Of a DNA stretch of 64,000 nt, positions 47,842 to 59,821 are shown piece by piece. Position 1 is the first letter of the stretch, and every line of letters starts with the position of its first letter. Both the position numbers and the translations under genes were made by a program. Source of the DNA: Branchiostoma floridae. Lineage: Eukaryota; Chordata; Leptocardii; Amphioxiformes; Branchiostomatidae. Where the stretch lies: assembly GCF_000003815.2 (NCBI RefSeq), contig NC_049997.1, positions 3,084,328 to 3,148,327 on the forward strand, written 5' to 3'. Below the pieces are notes generated by a model. The model was not told where the DNA came from. It ran no database searches and saw only the letters and a list, made by a program, of their open reading frames with translations.

Positions 47842-50800
47842 TCACTGCGGTGTGCTTCTTGAAATCTCGCGAGAGTTGTCCTCGCCCGTGGACGAGACGA
47901 TGACGTCATCACTGTTTTCCTCTGACGCAGACTCTAACGTGGCAGCTGTCTGCGCATGTGCAGAGGTGGATATACTCTGGACGATGAGGGACAAGCAGTC
48001 TAAACTGGATACCTTGCTGGCGTTGTAACCTGGAGGGGAATAATAGATTTGGAATGGATAGATTAAAATTATGAAAACACCAATATTTTACATAATTGTT
48101 TCTAAAAATCATACAGGGTTAGACATCCAAGTAATAAGGCACACGATAAAAGATATCTATTTGTAAACGGTCCATTTTTCGTCAGTTGAAGCTAAAGACA
48201 GAAAGTAAAAATCTATCCACTTGCTTGAGTAAGATACCGTCTACCCCCCTCCCCCATTGGATCTTTTTCCAGTCACAGAAGCATATTTTCAACATCAGTT
48301 TTCAGTCAGCGACAGAGTCAGTTTTTGCCCAGAGCAGAAAATGTCTGAGTTTCTGTTTTGTAATTAAGGGACGACCTCGGCCTGTGATTGTGATCTGGGA
48401 GAGGATTATGCTTATCTGAGCAGATATCCCGTTTTCCGGACCAACAGATAAAGTCTGGGTAGACTTTAGTGTTTGTTGTTTCTCTGTGCACGGGAACGGG
48501 AGCGGACCAGACAGGCGATATCAATTAATGTAGCGGTAACTTCGTCAGACCATTTAAGGAACGGAGTACTAGTTAACGGACCAGTGGTAAGTAGTGGAGG
48601 ATTTATCCAAGTTGTCGACATCTCAAATTTATTGCGATGTAATCATCATATTGTTATGACTTTCATCATATTAAGCCATTAGTTTCAAGACATTTTAAGT
48701 GTCGTTTAAAGTGAGGCGAATTATATTGCAACGATATTGCTCCTTAATTTTTGAATTGGCGAAGGACATGTTCTGATGGTTACTATGACAACTTGTTGAT
48801 TTTCATAAACGTATCTTCCTTCAAAAATAAATCATTTCGTCATATTTCCTTTGCAAATTTTTGTCCTATTTTGAAAAACAGTAAAAAAAAATGACAATAA
48901 TTACCCTGTCTGGAGAAGCATCGCGCTGTAAACATTATAATCAATTCAGGGTGGTGAAATTTGTACATTTTAAGCAGCTCAGGTTAATCGCTGTTTCCGT
49001 CTTGTTATGGGTTTTAATAACTATTTCCTTTGTTAGTTGATCTGTTTCTCTTCTCCCACAGGGCTATAATCATCCCTAAATGAGCCCCATCTGTAGTGAG
49101 TGATAACCTGACCCTGACCTTCCTAAATCTCAGCTTTATTCCCCGCACATTGCCCCACGTTTACAACTTCCCTCCATTTACTGGACTATAAAACATGTTA
49201 GTTACACCAAGTTCACAATCATGTACTTGACCTTATTTGGTTACGTACGGTAATTTGTTCATTAGCATTCTACCGATTTGGTGAGGATTTTCCTTCTCAC
49301 TACAATCACTAGAAGTAGTAGAATAGTTATGTAGCAAGTCCTCATAAGATTGTCATTTATAAGTATAAAAATGAACTAGCGATATAACATTATTTGACTT
49401 TTGGCTTTGTGCATAATATCAATGGCACGAAACAATAATAAAGATTCCCTGTGATCACTTATAATACTCACGACTAGAACACAAGCGATAGGGGATCTTT
49501 TTATTCGCAGTATTAGGCAAAAATCACAATTTGCTCATACAAAGCCTCCTACTCAAAGGGCCATATTTTCCAACACAGGTTGAATATAACAGGTTTAATT
49601 GGCCACTCCTATCATTCTTGTTGGGTTCTACTTATGTTCATTATATATGGCGGCCACGATTCTCGAACGTTATGATGAACTGTACATGTCTTGATTAATT
49701 CTATTAAGTATCAGTATAATTTAATGATTTGGGTTTTACTATTTAAGGACGATACAGGAGAGAACTGGGGTTATGCTAAGAGCACAAGGTTTCCAGATAT
49801 AAAAATTTAGATCTTGGAGCCATGTTGGTGACGTTTTCATGTTTTATTGCTCTTCGTGATAATGTTAAAAGGCAAAGTGCAGAACTCTGGCAATCACCAA
49901 CAACGCAAGAACACAACACGTCGTTCCAGCATCACCCCTTCCCCTGCAGGAAAGCCAGCCTGTCCATGTAAGGCGTAAGTACGTGTCTGCTGGGACGTCT
50001 CTTGTCGGGCCCACTTGTTCTGCTGCCTATTAGAGGCGTTAAACGCAGAATAAATGGCCACTACTGAACACAGTGAGATAAGCAATGGCTCCACACGAAC
50101 CATAATCGGGCTATTCTATTACTTGTTGCCGCTATCAAAAAATACAGGCATTGAGACGAAGGTCAAGTTCGACTTTGGGTTCCAAGCGTGTTTTCTTGGT
50201 ACTGCAGCAGAACTTCTGATTTCTGTATCCTTTGTCTGGACATGCAATGGTTTTGTTATTTTGCTAAATAAACAATCAATATTCCTGTAGTTATCGTCAG
50301 GAAGAAATGGTGTAGGCTTGGGTCGTCTGGTAGACGATGTTGTTGGATTGATGACTGCAATGACTAATTGTATTGCTATGAAGATACTAGTACACATATG
50401 TACCTTGTATTGACTTAAATATTATCTTACTCTAATTGATACTTAGCGACTGCTGTGCACTACTAGGAAGTGTGAAAACTCCTTGGTGCACGAGTAGTAC
50501 TTTTTAATTTAGCCAACTTCTAACCCATCAAAAAAACTTGAATTAAACTTACGGGCTACGAGTATAAATACAGTAGTAGTGTAAACGCTCTCTGCATATT
50601 TGACTCAGTACTAATGTATATTGCCCAATGTATGTTTTCCGTCGTATACGTATATAAGAACTGGTCTTTGAACACTGTATCTTTCTTTAACAAAGATATA
50701 CTGTTTATACTGAGGTATCGTTATTGACAGTCGAATTAGATTAGCAGAAATAAGGCATGAGGAGGGGGGATTAAACTGCAAACGTCATAGTCTAATGTGA

Positions 50801-53800
50801 TCCGCTCTTTACGTCCTTACGGATTAAAACGGAACCCTGGATGCCTCAGGCCCGGAACAGCGCTTATGAACACCTAATGCTGTAAGGTATCCTGATACTA
50901 GACCTGTCAGTAACCATACCTCAATTACAACGCAGGGGAAAATAATATACAATTGTCTCGGATGTTGCGGAGCTCGGTCGACGTCGGAAGGAATAAGTTG
51001 TTTTGAGCTTCTTTAAGCACAACAGTAAAGTTGTAAGTCAGAAGTAAGTCAGTCCTGATCGTTGTCAAGCCCACGGAAAGCCTTCCGGGTGTGAACTAAT
51101 CCCTCCAACCTATGTAAACGCATGTACAGTCTGTTGTATAAACTTTACGTAGCTGCGAAAACAAACATGGTTGTACGATGTTCGCTCTCTGATGACAGAC
51201 CGTCGACCGGACTGCCTGGACACACTTCTTGTGGGTGTCGGTGCGGATTTGAAGATAAGAAGGTTTGTTTCAGTGGGAAAGTATACTTTAAACACGGTAA
51301 GCCATATGTGGATCGTTGGAGGATGAGGGGGGGGGGGGGGGTGACCATGTGGTTCGTGTTGGACTAAGGGCGAATACTAAACCAAATGTTGAAAAAACAG
51401 TTGTTTGAAGGTCGGCCAAAGCAGCGGCGTTCATCGCCCGAAGGGTGCTCTTATCACGGGCGGGGGCCTGCTTCTCATTTCTGACTTTGTTTGCTCCTCA
51501 AAACGGAGTTGAACTGGTCTGGGGGAGACAAGACTGCTAATTCTGCCAATCAGAATCATAGTAACCGAACGACGATAATGAATGAAAGACCTTTATTGCA
51601 CATTTATGCTCAAACAAGCTAAGTACAGGTCGTAGCGATGAGGTACAATTTCATGTTTTCTTTCTACATCTACAGAGTTTACTACAGGTTCAACTTCTCG
51701 CTTCTTCAGAGTCTTCAGACAGCTGTAAACATAAGGGCAGATGCAATCAATAATGTACTGTCGTCAAGCAAATCCAACAAATATGGAGTGCGATGATACG
51801 TTAACGTATCAAAGGCTTATTCGTCTTCTACATGGCGGGGAATAGCCTGATTAAATCTCGCTTGTAGCAGCCCGCCCAACAACATCCATGGGGAGGGGCC
51901 AGTTACAGCCCGGACAGCAGAGTTTGTGTTACACAGACTACCGGTGGAAGGCTCCTAAAAACAGCTTTTCCAGCACAGTTACATTGCCAAGTACAGAGGG
52001 TTAAATATATCGCTCTTGTCTTGTCTAATGTTTGACTCAGGTAAACTAGAAATAACCTTCTCGGTTACACATGATGAGAAGTAGGTGTAGGAGATGACCA
52101 GACAACCCCCCGCGGAGAGACATGGTCCTATCCCGTCCATTACATCCTCCCTGCTGAGGCAACAGGTCCGGGGACAACACGGCAAAACTTTCCCAGGACT
52201 AACCAGATTAAAACAGGCTGGGCACGGATGGGAACACCATCATTCATGCCTCAATGCAAAAAAGGAACTTCGTATAATCTATATATTACTTGTAAAGATC
52301 CTCACTGTGTCTCCTTTCAATATTGTATTCAAAGAAGATAAACTGAATGTAGTTTGTGCAAGATCTATGCTACCAGCAAGTAGTATCATGCAACAATCTG
52401 GCTTTGTTTGTCTCACATGATGACATTAGTATACGTACTGTGTTTCCTTTTGATATTGCATGGAATCTACATCTACTGTTACTAGACTCTATGTGGCTAG
52501 CTGTCTTCTACAGTATACTAAGTTTACATCCGATCGTACCTGTTGCAAATGTTGACCCAATTTGTTGTGCAGTAAACTTTGACTTGACCGATATCGAGAC
52601 GTTTATACTAGTATCTTCCATGGAAAGGGGAGTTGGTTATCTGACAAAGAAAGAAACTTGACGACACGACATAAGCTTCATATGCTAACATTTTGTCCAA
52701 ATTTGCGAATACGCGACAATACAGACAGCTTAGACCGTGGATTAGTAAAACTAACGTCTCGGGGGTTTATAAGCGATTCCATCGCAAGTCAATCAAATAT
52801 AGCTTTAGCAGTCTTATCTCGAGTCGTCTAACTTTCATCAAAGTATGTCGGAAGCCACATCAGGGGCTGATTTAGCGCTCCCTTTCTTCTGCAGTAGCGG
52901 AAGTTTACTCCGACGTTACCACACCCACACAGTGTTTATAAACTCCACCTCAGAAAGGCCTGTCCTGCAGTAGTGTTGTCATGTGGGATGCAGGTAGAGT
53001 GTATAACGACATGAGAAAATGATGAAACGGGGGCAGTTTCCGCTGTATAACGAGGCTCGTTTGTTTGTGTTGAGTCGCGGACAGCAGGCCGATTGGCCGG
53101 CCCCGGGCCCCGGCAGACACACGCTCCTCATTAGCTTAATTCGGCGGGTTTGGAAGCGATTTGGCCCGAAGTGGAACCACATGCGGCGCCGATGACCTTC
53201 GGGATGAGTTACTAGGCTGCGCGGAAGGACTTGTCAGCCTCCCCGCTCCCGAGACTGATCGCTATCAGCATCGCTGCCGACGGAGGTCCCGTCCGAGGGG
53301 CAGCGGGGACGGGGAAGCTTCGGGTCGGAGGACATAAGGTTCACGCGAGGGGCAAATCATCGGCTGACTCCGACGTCTGTCCTCTCTTGTAGGGCGTGGG
53401 ACAAAATGCACGGTACATTAACCGCGTGACCCTTACCTGTCGGCTCATTCTCACGATCTACATCAGTATTAAACTTTTAAAGAATTAAAACTCTAAATTG
53501 CGTGATCATCTATCAAGAAACACTTAAGTAATCTATTGAATTTACTCTCGTACCCCCAGGGGTGCCTAAGCATTTGCACGAACCCTATGAAATTCGTACG
53601 AATATTATGTGATACACACGAATCACTATGCGAAAACGCACGGATATTATGAAATTCGCACGAATCACTATGCGAAATCGTACGAATTTTATGAAATTCG
53701 CACGAATCACTATGTGACACACACGAGCCTTATGTGATTTGCACGATCCTTATGCAAAAACGGCGGNNNNNNNNNNNNNNNNNNNNNNNNNNNNNNNNNN

Positions 53801-56800
53801 NNNNNNNNNNNNNNNNNNNNNNNNNNNNNNNNNNNNNNNNNNNNNNNNNNNNNNNNNNNNNNNNNNNNNNNNNNNNNNNNNNNNNNNNNNNNNNNNNNNN
53901 NNNNNNNNNNNNNNNNNNNNNNNNNNNNNNNNNNNNNNNNNNNNNNNNNNNNNNNNNNNNNNNNNNNNNNNNNNNNNNNNNNNNNNNNNNNNNNNNNNNN
54001 NNNNNNNNNNNNNNNNNNNNNNNNNNNNNNNNNNNNNNNNNNNNNNNNNNNNNNNNNNNNNNNNNNNNNNNNNNNNNNNNNNNNNNNNNNNNNNNNNNNN
54101 NNNNNNNNNNNNNNNNNNNNNNNNNNNNNNNNNNNNNNNNNNNNNNNNNNNNNNNNNNNNNNNNNNNNNNNNNNNNNNNNNNNNNNNNNNNNNNNNNNNN
54201 NNNNNNNNNNNNNNNNNNNNNNNNNNNNNNNNNNNNNNNNNNNNNNNNNNNNNNNNNNNNNNNNNNNNNNNNNNNNNNNNNNNNNNNNNNNNNNNNNNNN
54301 NNNNNNNNNNNNNNNNNNNNNNNNNNNNNNNNNNNNNNNNNNNNNNNNNNNNNNNNNNNNNNNNNNNNNNNNNNNNNNNNNNNNNNNNNNNNNNNNNNNN
54401 NNNNNNNNNNNNNNNNNNNNNNNNNNNNNNNNNNNNNNNNNNNNNNNNNNNNNNNNNNNNNNNNNNNNNNNNNNNNNNNNNNNNNNNNNNNNNNNNNNNN
54501 NNNNNNNNNNNNNNNNNNNNNNNNNNNNNNNNNNNNNNATAGGGATCGTGCAAATGCTAGCACCCCTGACCCCAGTCGCACTTATGTACATAAACTAGCC
54601 AGGAGAATATATGGTCATAACGTTATATATATATATTTAGAGGGGGGGGTTAGAAAGAGGAGAGAGAGAGATGAGGAGAGAAAGAGAGAGGAATAGATAG
54701 AGAGAGAGAGAACTTTGGTGGACATACGCCAAACTTCTCAAGATTATATAGTAACAATGCTGTAGCTTTGGACAGACATTGAAATATTGAGAACATCCCT
54801 ACATGGTTACTTCTTATGATAGTAATAAAAATGAAATACAATGGATGCTACGTAAAACACACACGCCAAGTTACCAGAAAAGTTGTGTTTCCTCTTGAAA
54901 TGCTAAACGGTTCAGATTCAAAGTAACGGAATTATTGACAAGATTCCAGCTTGAAACATATTCCAGTTGTACATATTGAATTGTATTTGAATTTGTTTAC
55001 TTGGATGACTAACCTTCATAAACGTGCCATAAATCATATGATAAGTAGACGACTCACCGTTCTTGCCTGTAGGTTTGACGTCACAGTTGTCTCCGAAGTG
55101 ATGTAAGGTGTCCACACAGAAGGCGTCCGGACTGTGGTCAGACTGGGGGATCATGGGAAATAGGATTACAGGGGAAGGACAATAAACAAACCGGATTATC
55201 TATTATATATCTAACCTGCGGTAAGTTATAGTACTTTGCAAACAGAAGTTCGGCTCATGCTGGTTTTTGGCGTTTTTTTTAAACGTATTTCGCGTTTGGG
55301 CGAGAGACATAGAGAAACCCGTACAAAATAGAAACTCAATAAAAACGCCTTAACCGGAGCAGAACCTATCTTGGAGAGTAAGCTGATGTACTACGCAAGC
55401 TAGAGTAATGAGGAGAAGGATAGGTTTTTCCCAGTTCCAATGAAATTCTCCCTATAGGTATATCAATACATTCAATGTAATCAATTTAGTATAGTACGTC
55501 GATAAAATGGTATAAAAGGCCAGTTTCTCCCAGATCACTTCAGTCTCACTGACGAATGTTAGTGGATGCTATCTGAAACGTCTGACCGTTTCCAAAATCA
55601 TATCCAGTTGGTTGAGTAGCTTTTAGGTGTATCTAGTATTGTGTATACCACCTTACCAAGCAAAAGACATTACTTATTGTCCATTTGCCCCTTACATCTT
55701 ATAACAAGTTGCTCAGGATATCGAATCTGACATTTAAGAAAGCTTTAATTAACATGTGGGGTATCCTGACACACTCTATTACTATGGTAACGGGGTCCAC
55801 AAAAATACAGTGTCAGTCCCATCCATATTGCGGATTTATTCATTGTAGCCATGTAAGTCCCACATTTGTCTTATATTAACTGTTATGACCTGTATAATCA
55901 AGTGTACCTGACTCAGTTTAGCTGACGTGACAAACTTGTAACACTACCTCCATTCTGTATCATGTAACTCATCCGGTTAGTGGAACTCTTAGCGGAGCAG
56001 TTTTGCGTGGTCTACAGCTACTGTATGCTATGTACAAAAATGTACCAATGATTTAACAGAAGTATACGCACCTTAGTGTTAGTAATTTGTAAGATTTTCA
56101 CCTCTTTCCATTCTCTTCTCTTTCGTTTTAATTTTAGATCTAGACAAAGCTCTGTGCTGTAAACGCTCAACAAGTGGTTTGAAAGCAGTTAGGCTTCGTA
56201 ATTAATCCCAAAAGGCAAAATACACGACTTCTTTCTCTATAGTTTGTTTTTATATGAATAAAAATGACCAGGTTGGTAAATAATAAAGGGTTAATGCCCC
56301 GGCNNNNNNNNNNNNNNNNNNNNNNNNNNNNNNNNNNNNNNNNNNNNNNNNNNNNNNNNNNNNNNNNNNNNNNNNNNNNNNNNNNNNNNNNNNNNNNNNN
56401 NNNATACACCGAGGATAAGGCGGGGCATTAACGTTATTATCATATAGCCTATCCAACTGACAGTTATTTCACACAAATTCATTTATAACAAATAAACACT
56501 TTTAGTTAATACATTACATAAAAATACATTTGCAATATATATATTGTACAATAGTGTCTATATATAATACAAACATTAAACTATTTCATCATCATCATTT
56601 AAGTAATAATTTTAACTAATCATCTGTTTGTGAGATAGCATATCAGCATCAACATGTGGCTTATTTGCAATACAAACTACATGTATTAAGTGGAGTCCTG
56701 GTACCCCCCATGCAGAGCCTTTTCACTTGGGCACGACAAAGTACGTATATATGAAGTGATTTAGGAAGGTACCGGCTTAATCACGTTAGAAAGCCATAAT

Positions 56801-58742
56801 GAAAATGTGTAAAATCAGCATAATTCCTTTTCAAGTATCCCTATATTCCCCATGTGGAGCCCTAATTAACATAACCAATCAATCATAATATTTTTGACAG
56901 TTATGCATGGTTTACACACAAACAACAGTACAAAAAAAATTCATGACTGTCCCCTGTATAATGGTGCGGTCCAAAAAGTGGTCGGTTATTAGAATAACCG
57001 ACCACTTTTGAGGTTACGGCCTGATAACCCATGGGAAATGGGGGCCTCTGATTGGCCAACTCCATCTGGCTATATGATAATAATATATACACAACCTCTG
57101 TTCTTCTACACAGTATATCTGATGACAATCACAACTTTTGCGCATAAATAATTTTCTTCCGACATCTTCTTTTCATGTACAAAACTATGTAATATTTCAC
57201 AGACCTGTTGACGACAGCTGATTGCCTATAGCTGGCAGGTAGAACGTTACCTGAAAATTCCCAAATCCTATTATCTTAACCTCTAATACTAATAGTCTAT
57301 TGTCCTGTGATAATGTTCCGCGTGTGTTTGTGTAGCTTTGTACTTGTTCCCAGTTGGAGAAACAGTCTCTACAATGTTCCCAGTTCGGCCTGAAGAAAGC
57401 ATACTTCCCAGGCCAACTTTTGTTTCGTCGGGCTGGCAAAGGGAAGTGTCGGTCCCAGAGGATATCACCTGGGAACCGAACCCTACACTCCAGCCCTGTC
57501 CCAGCCCACGGACATGTGGTTCTAGTTATTCTGCTGTAACAAACTTGGCGAGTAGGGTTTGACCTCTCCGTTTCGGGTGAGCGCCGTTCTGAGAGAGTGA
57601 GAAAAGCTTTGTTTTGGATCATCTCTGCTCTGTTTTCCTCGCTGGTTCTCAACTGAAGAGCCTCGAGTGGCAAATGTTTGGACGGTGCGGAACTGGGAAA
57701 ATATACAACTACATGATGGAACTTTTGTACGACGAAAAAGAACTGTGTCAGTGCAGAACATATTAGTATGAAGAAACTGTCTTTCGGCCTACTTTTGGTA
57801 AATTAACTTCAGATAGCGACTAGGAACGTCAAACTGAAGCTGTATTGCAACAAATTGGATATGTATCATAGAAGTGTTTGTATACAGAACAACTTTTAAG
57901 ACTTCTGAGCTTTCCAGACGAGCGTATTAAGGAAGATACTGTAGGACAGTATCTTAGGAGCTAAAATTATTTACTAGAATTGACGATAAAAAAACACTAC
58001 CAGTGACTATGAGATTTATATCACAGACACTGAAAGGGAAGTTGTTAGACAAGTGATAAGTCTTGTGGTGTCCCACCCACACTTACGATAACTTCTGGAA
58101 CCAGACTTAACAACCCGCAAGCGTACATTAACACCGCTACTACATGATCAGTGAATCGTACATGTACACTGTACACTAAACCCATGATATACTCAGCAAG
58201 AGCTATAACTAATTTAGAGACGAAGAGAACACAACAGAACTCACCATCCCGTCCGAACACGACTCCGTGCCCGCCCCGTCACTGTCTCCGTCCGTGTGCC
58301 GTCTGTTTCCCGACTTCTTGCGATTCTCCTTTGCCCCTCGTAACAAGTTCTCAAGACTCTCGATATACGTGATGGCGTTTCGAAGAATCTCGACTTTGGG
58401 CAGCCTCTGGTTCGGATTGGTGCATGTTCTTCTCTTCAGAACCTCGAACGCTTCGTTGACTTTCCTTAGGCGTCGCCTCTCTCTCATAGTCGCGGCCTTA
58501 CGCCTATCTACAGTCACGGATTTCCTCTTGCAAGCCTTGCAGGCCCAGAGGAGGCAGCGGCGCTGGGAGTGGAAGGCTCCGGGGGCGAGAACGTGCTCGA
58601 CTGGCTCATCGGAGTCGTCTAGAGGAGAGGCCGGGATCGGGAGGTGGTCGCCCGGGAGGACAGCACCGTTCGACGTCGATCCGCGCTCGTAGAACGTCGG
58701 GCCTGTGTCGTACCGACAGCTACTCCTCTCAACCACCGCCAT
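47842..58742 (-). CDS. MRF: Myogenic regulatory factor (MyoD family bHLH), paralogue C
   Basis: Muscle-lineage bHLH activator on the minus strand, converging on MRF-B. Exons 58245-58742, 55058-55142 and 47842-48029; intron phases 0 and 1; 256 residues, the longest of the three. The ATG at 58742 has a good context (GAGATGG). Features: [16 protein letters not shown], Trp motif [12 protein letters not shown] (W66), basic region 79-92 with Ala84-Thr85 and Lys94, helix 2 ending at about 134, then a Lys/Arg-rich stretch ([11 protein letters not shown]) not seen in A or B. Exon 1 ends SCSDGM. Exon 3 gives [14 protein letters not shown] and then a longer Ser/Glu/Asp-rich tail ending STPQ. Introns are large (3.1 and 7.0 kb) and hold transposons and gaps 53767-54538 and 56304-56403, so further transcribed sequence could be hidden, though the coding joins are complete. 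Confidence 0.95.
48030..53550. other. MRF-C intron 2, left part
   Basis: No coding exon. 50155-50340 is a fragment of repeat R1 (GGTCAAGTTCGACTTTGGG, TTGGTACTGCAGCAGAACTT). 51330-51342 is a run of G. 53080-53350 is GC-rich (GGCCGGCCCCGGGCCCCGG) and may be an intronic regulatory island. The rest shows nothing recognised. Confidence 0.35.
53557..54568. repeat. TIR transposon with minisatellite core
   Basis: Left end CAGGGGTGCCTAAGCATTTG is inverted at the right end (CAAATGCTAGCACCCCTG), flanked on both sides by ACCCC (53552-53556 and 54569-54573), a possible 5-bp target duplication. The visible interior 53580-53766 is a ~42-bp minisatellite made of two ~21-bp halves (CGCACGAATCACTATGCGAA). The remaining 772 bp are N. 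Inferred non-autonomous DNA transposon. Confidence 0.7.
53767..54538. other. Assembly gap (772 N)
   Basis: Run of N inside the minisatellite-bearing transposon. Confidence 0.99.
54644..54712. repeat. GA-rich low-complexity tract
   Basis: GAGAGAGA-type tract after a G run and a TATATATA run. Confidence 0.9.
56290..56432. repeat. Inverted repeat around an assembly gap
   Basis: GTTAATGCCCCG (56290-56301) is inverted as CGGGGCATTAAC (56421-56432); the 100-N gap 56304-56403 fills the centre. Similar to the situation at 11355-11581. Confidence 0.8.
56974..57009. repeat. 36-bp near-perfect palindrome
   Basis: AAAAGTGGTCGGTTATT (56974-56990), two-base centre AG, then its exact reverse complement (56993-57009). 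In MRF-C intron 1. Loop too short for a microRNA precursor; it may be a collapsed terminal inverted repeat or a protein site. Confidence 0.9.
57197..57673 (-). other. Uncertain 158-codon open frame in MRF-C intron 1
   Basis: Open but without recognised family, and without clear splice or poly(A) support. It contains no repeat ends I can see. Chance or a decayed repeat is more likely than a gene. Confidence 0.12.
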
Positions 58743-59043
58743 CTCGCTTCACAACAACATAAAACAACCCACGAGTTCACAAGTTGTTCACAACTGCACG
58801 TTTACTCGAGAAAACGCGCCACAGACTTCACAACAGTCTCCGAGTCCCAGAGAACAACTCCTCAAGTTTGACAGTCACAGTCTATCGGAAACCAGTGGAC
58901 CGGCGACTTGATGTGGTAACCCGATCCACTCGTTGTCCACTCAGGGTTCAGAGACGCAGCGTTCGACAATTAATCCTGCATGTACATCGCCAGTCAACTT
59001 GCTCGATATGTCTCTAAAAGTCACGCCTCCTTGCGGTCGGCTC

Positions 59044-59105
59044 ATGAATATTCATCAGATAAAAACTTTCACCGCCCAGACCGAGGTATGACGACATGTC
59101 ATACC
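59044..59105 (-). promoter_or_regulatory. MRF-C upstream promoter elements
   Basis: The perfect palindrome ATGAATATTCAT (59044-59055), shared with MRF-A and MRF-B, lies about 300 bp before the start codon. Next to it is an inverted repeat GGTATGAC, 5 bp, GTCATACC (59085-59105). A further inverted pair CTCGGAC/GTCCGAG lies near 59138-59160. No good TATA box; TTTTAG at 59014-59019 on the minus strand is the nearest AT-rich candidate. Confidence 0.6.
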
Positions 59106-59685
59106 TTATCGAAGAACCGTCGATGGGGGAAGTGCTCGGACTTCTTATTTTGGTCCGAGTGCCAGAAGGCCGCGGGGAGCGTGTGGGCTTATTTCCATGT
59201 TGGGTCTGCTCTGAACCTTCAGCCCCCGGACTGCTGTCAACCGGGGAGGATTATCACGGCTTTCCCAAGCTCCGCTGTAAGGTGGCTGCATTCTTCATTT
59301 CCCTGTGCTCTGATAGGACTTCCTATCGCTGCCACTCTTTGTGGGGAACACCCCATGTTGACAGGACGGGGTGGATCGGTTTTACAGTTTCTTTTTCCTA
59401 TTTCATCTTGAAAGTTTAACAATCCTACGCACCGTTTCAGTATCTCGGGATTGGCAAAAATGACTTTCTGATGGAAACACCTGTCATTCGGACCTGTAAC
59501 CTTTAGAGGTGGACTTGGTCTGGGTCTGGGTCCTAGGGCTAATGACGTTATGGAGCAGAGTATTTTGGGAATGAAAACTAAATGATTCGACCTGTATCTA
59601 CATTCCAATGTCCCTCAAACAACTCTATGCTGAGGTCATTGACCCCGACTAGAGCATGTCCTGGATTGTATTTCTTGCTTATATT

Positions 59686-59821
59686 ACTCTCCAAGCAGAG
59701 GTTGGTGGGGGGAAAATTGCGGCCTTTTTCATATATGCTGCCTTTTTCTGTCAGCTATCCCTAAAAAAAAGTATAAATGAAAAAGCACACGATTTTTCCC
59801 ATCAAACTCTGCTTGGAGAGT
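59686..59821. repeat. MITE with ACTCTCCAAGCAGAG ends
   Basis: ACTCTCCAAGCAGAG at the left is exactly inverted at the right (CTCTGCTTGGAGAGT). Size 136 bp. Relatives at 5296, 39200-39360 and 43240. Confidence 0.85.

Noticed and set aside
53493-53720. Repetitive peptide [12 protein letters not shown] on the minus strand
   Set aside because: Its 14-residue period is the 42-bp minisatellite of the transposon.
53710-54696. Long open frames across the N run (also at 44594-44955 and 56167-56482)
   Set aside because: They consist of undetermined bases.
56974-57009. MicroRNA precursor
   Set aside because: The hairpin is only 36 bases with a two-base loop, too short for Dicer substrates.
59237-59608. 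123-codon minus-strand frame upstream of MRF-C
   Set aside because: No domain, no splice support, and it lies over the promoter-proximal region; composition (LGPRPRPSPP) looks like GC-rich non-coding or repeat DNA.
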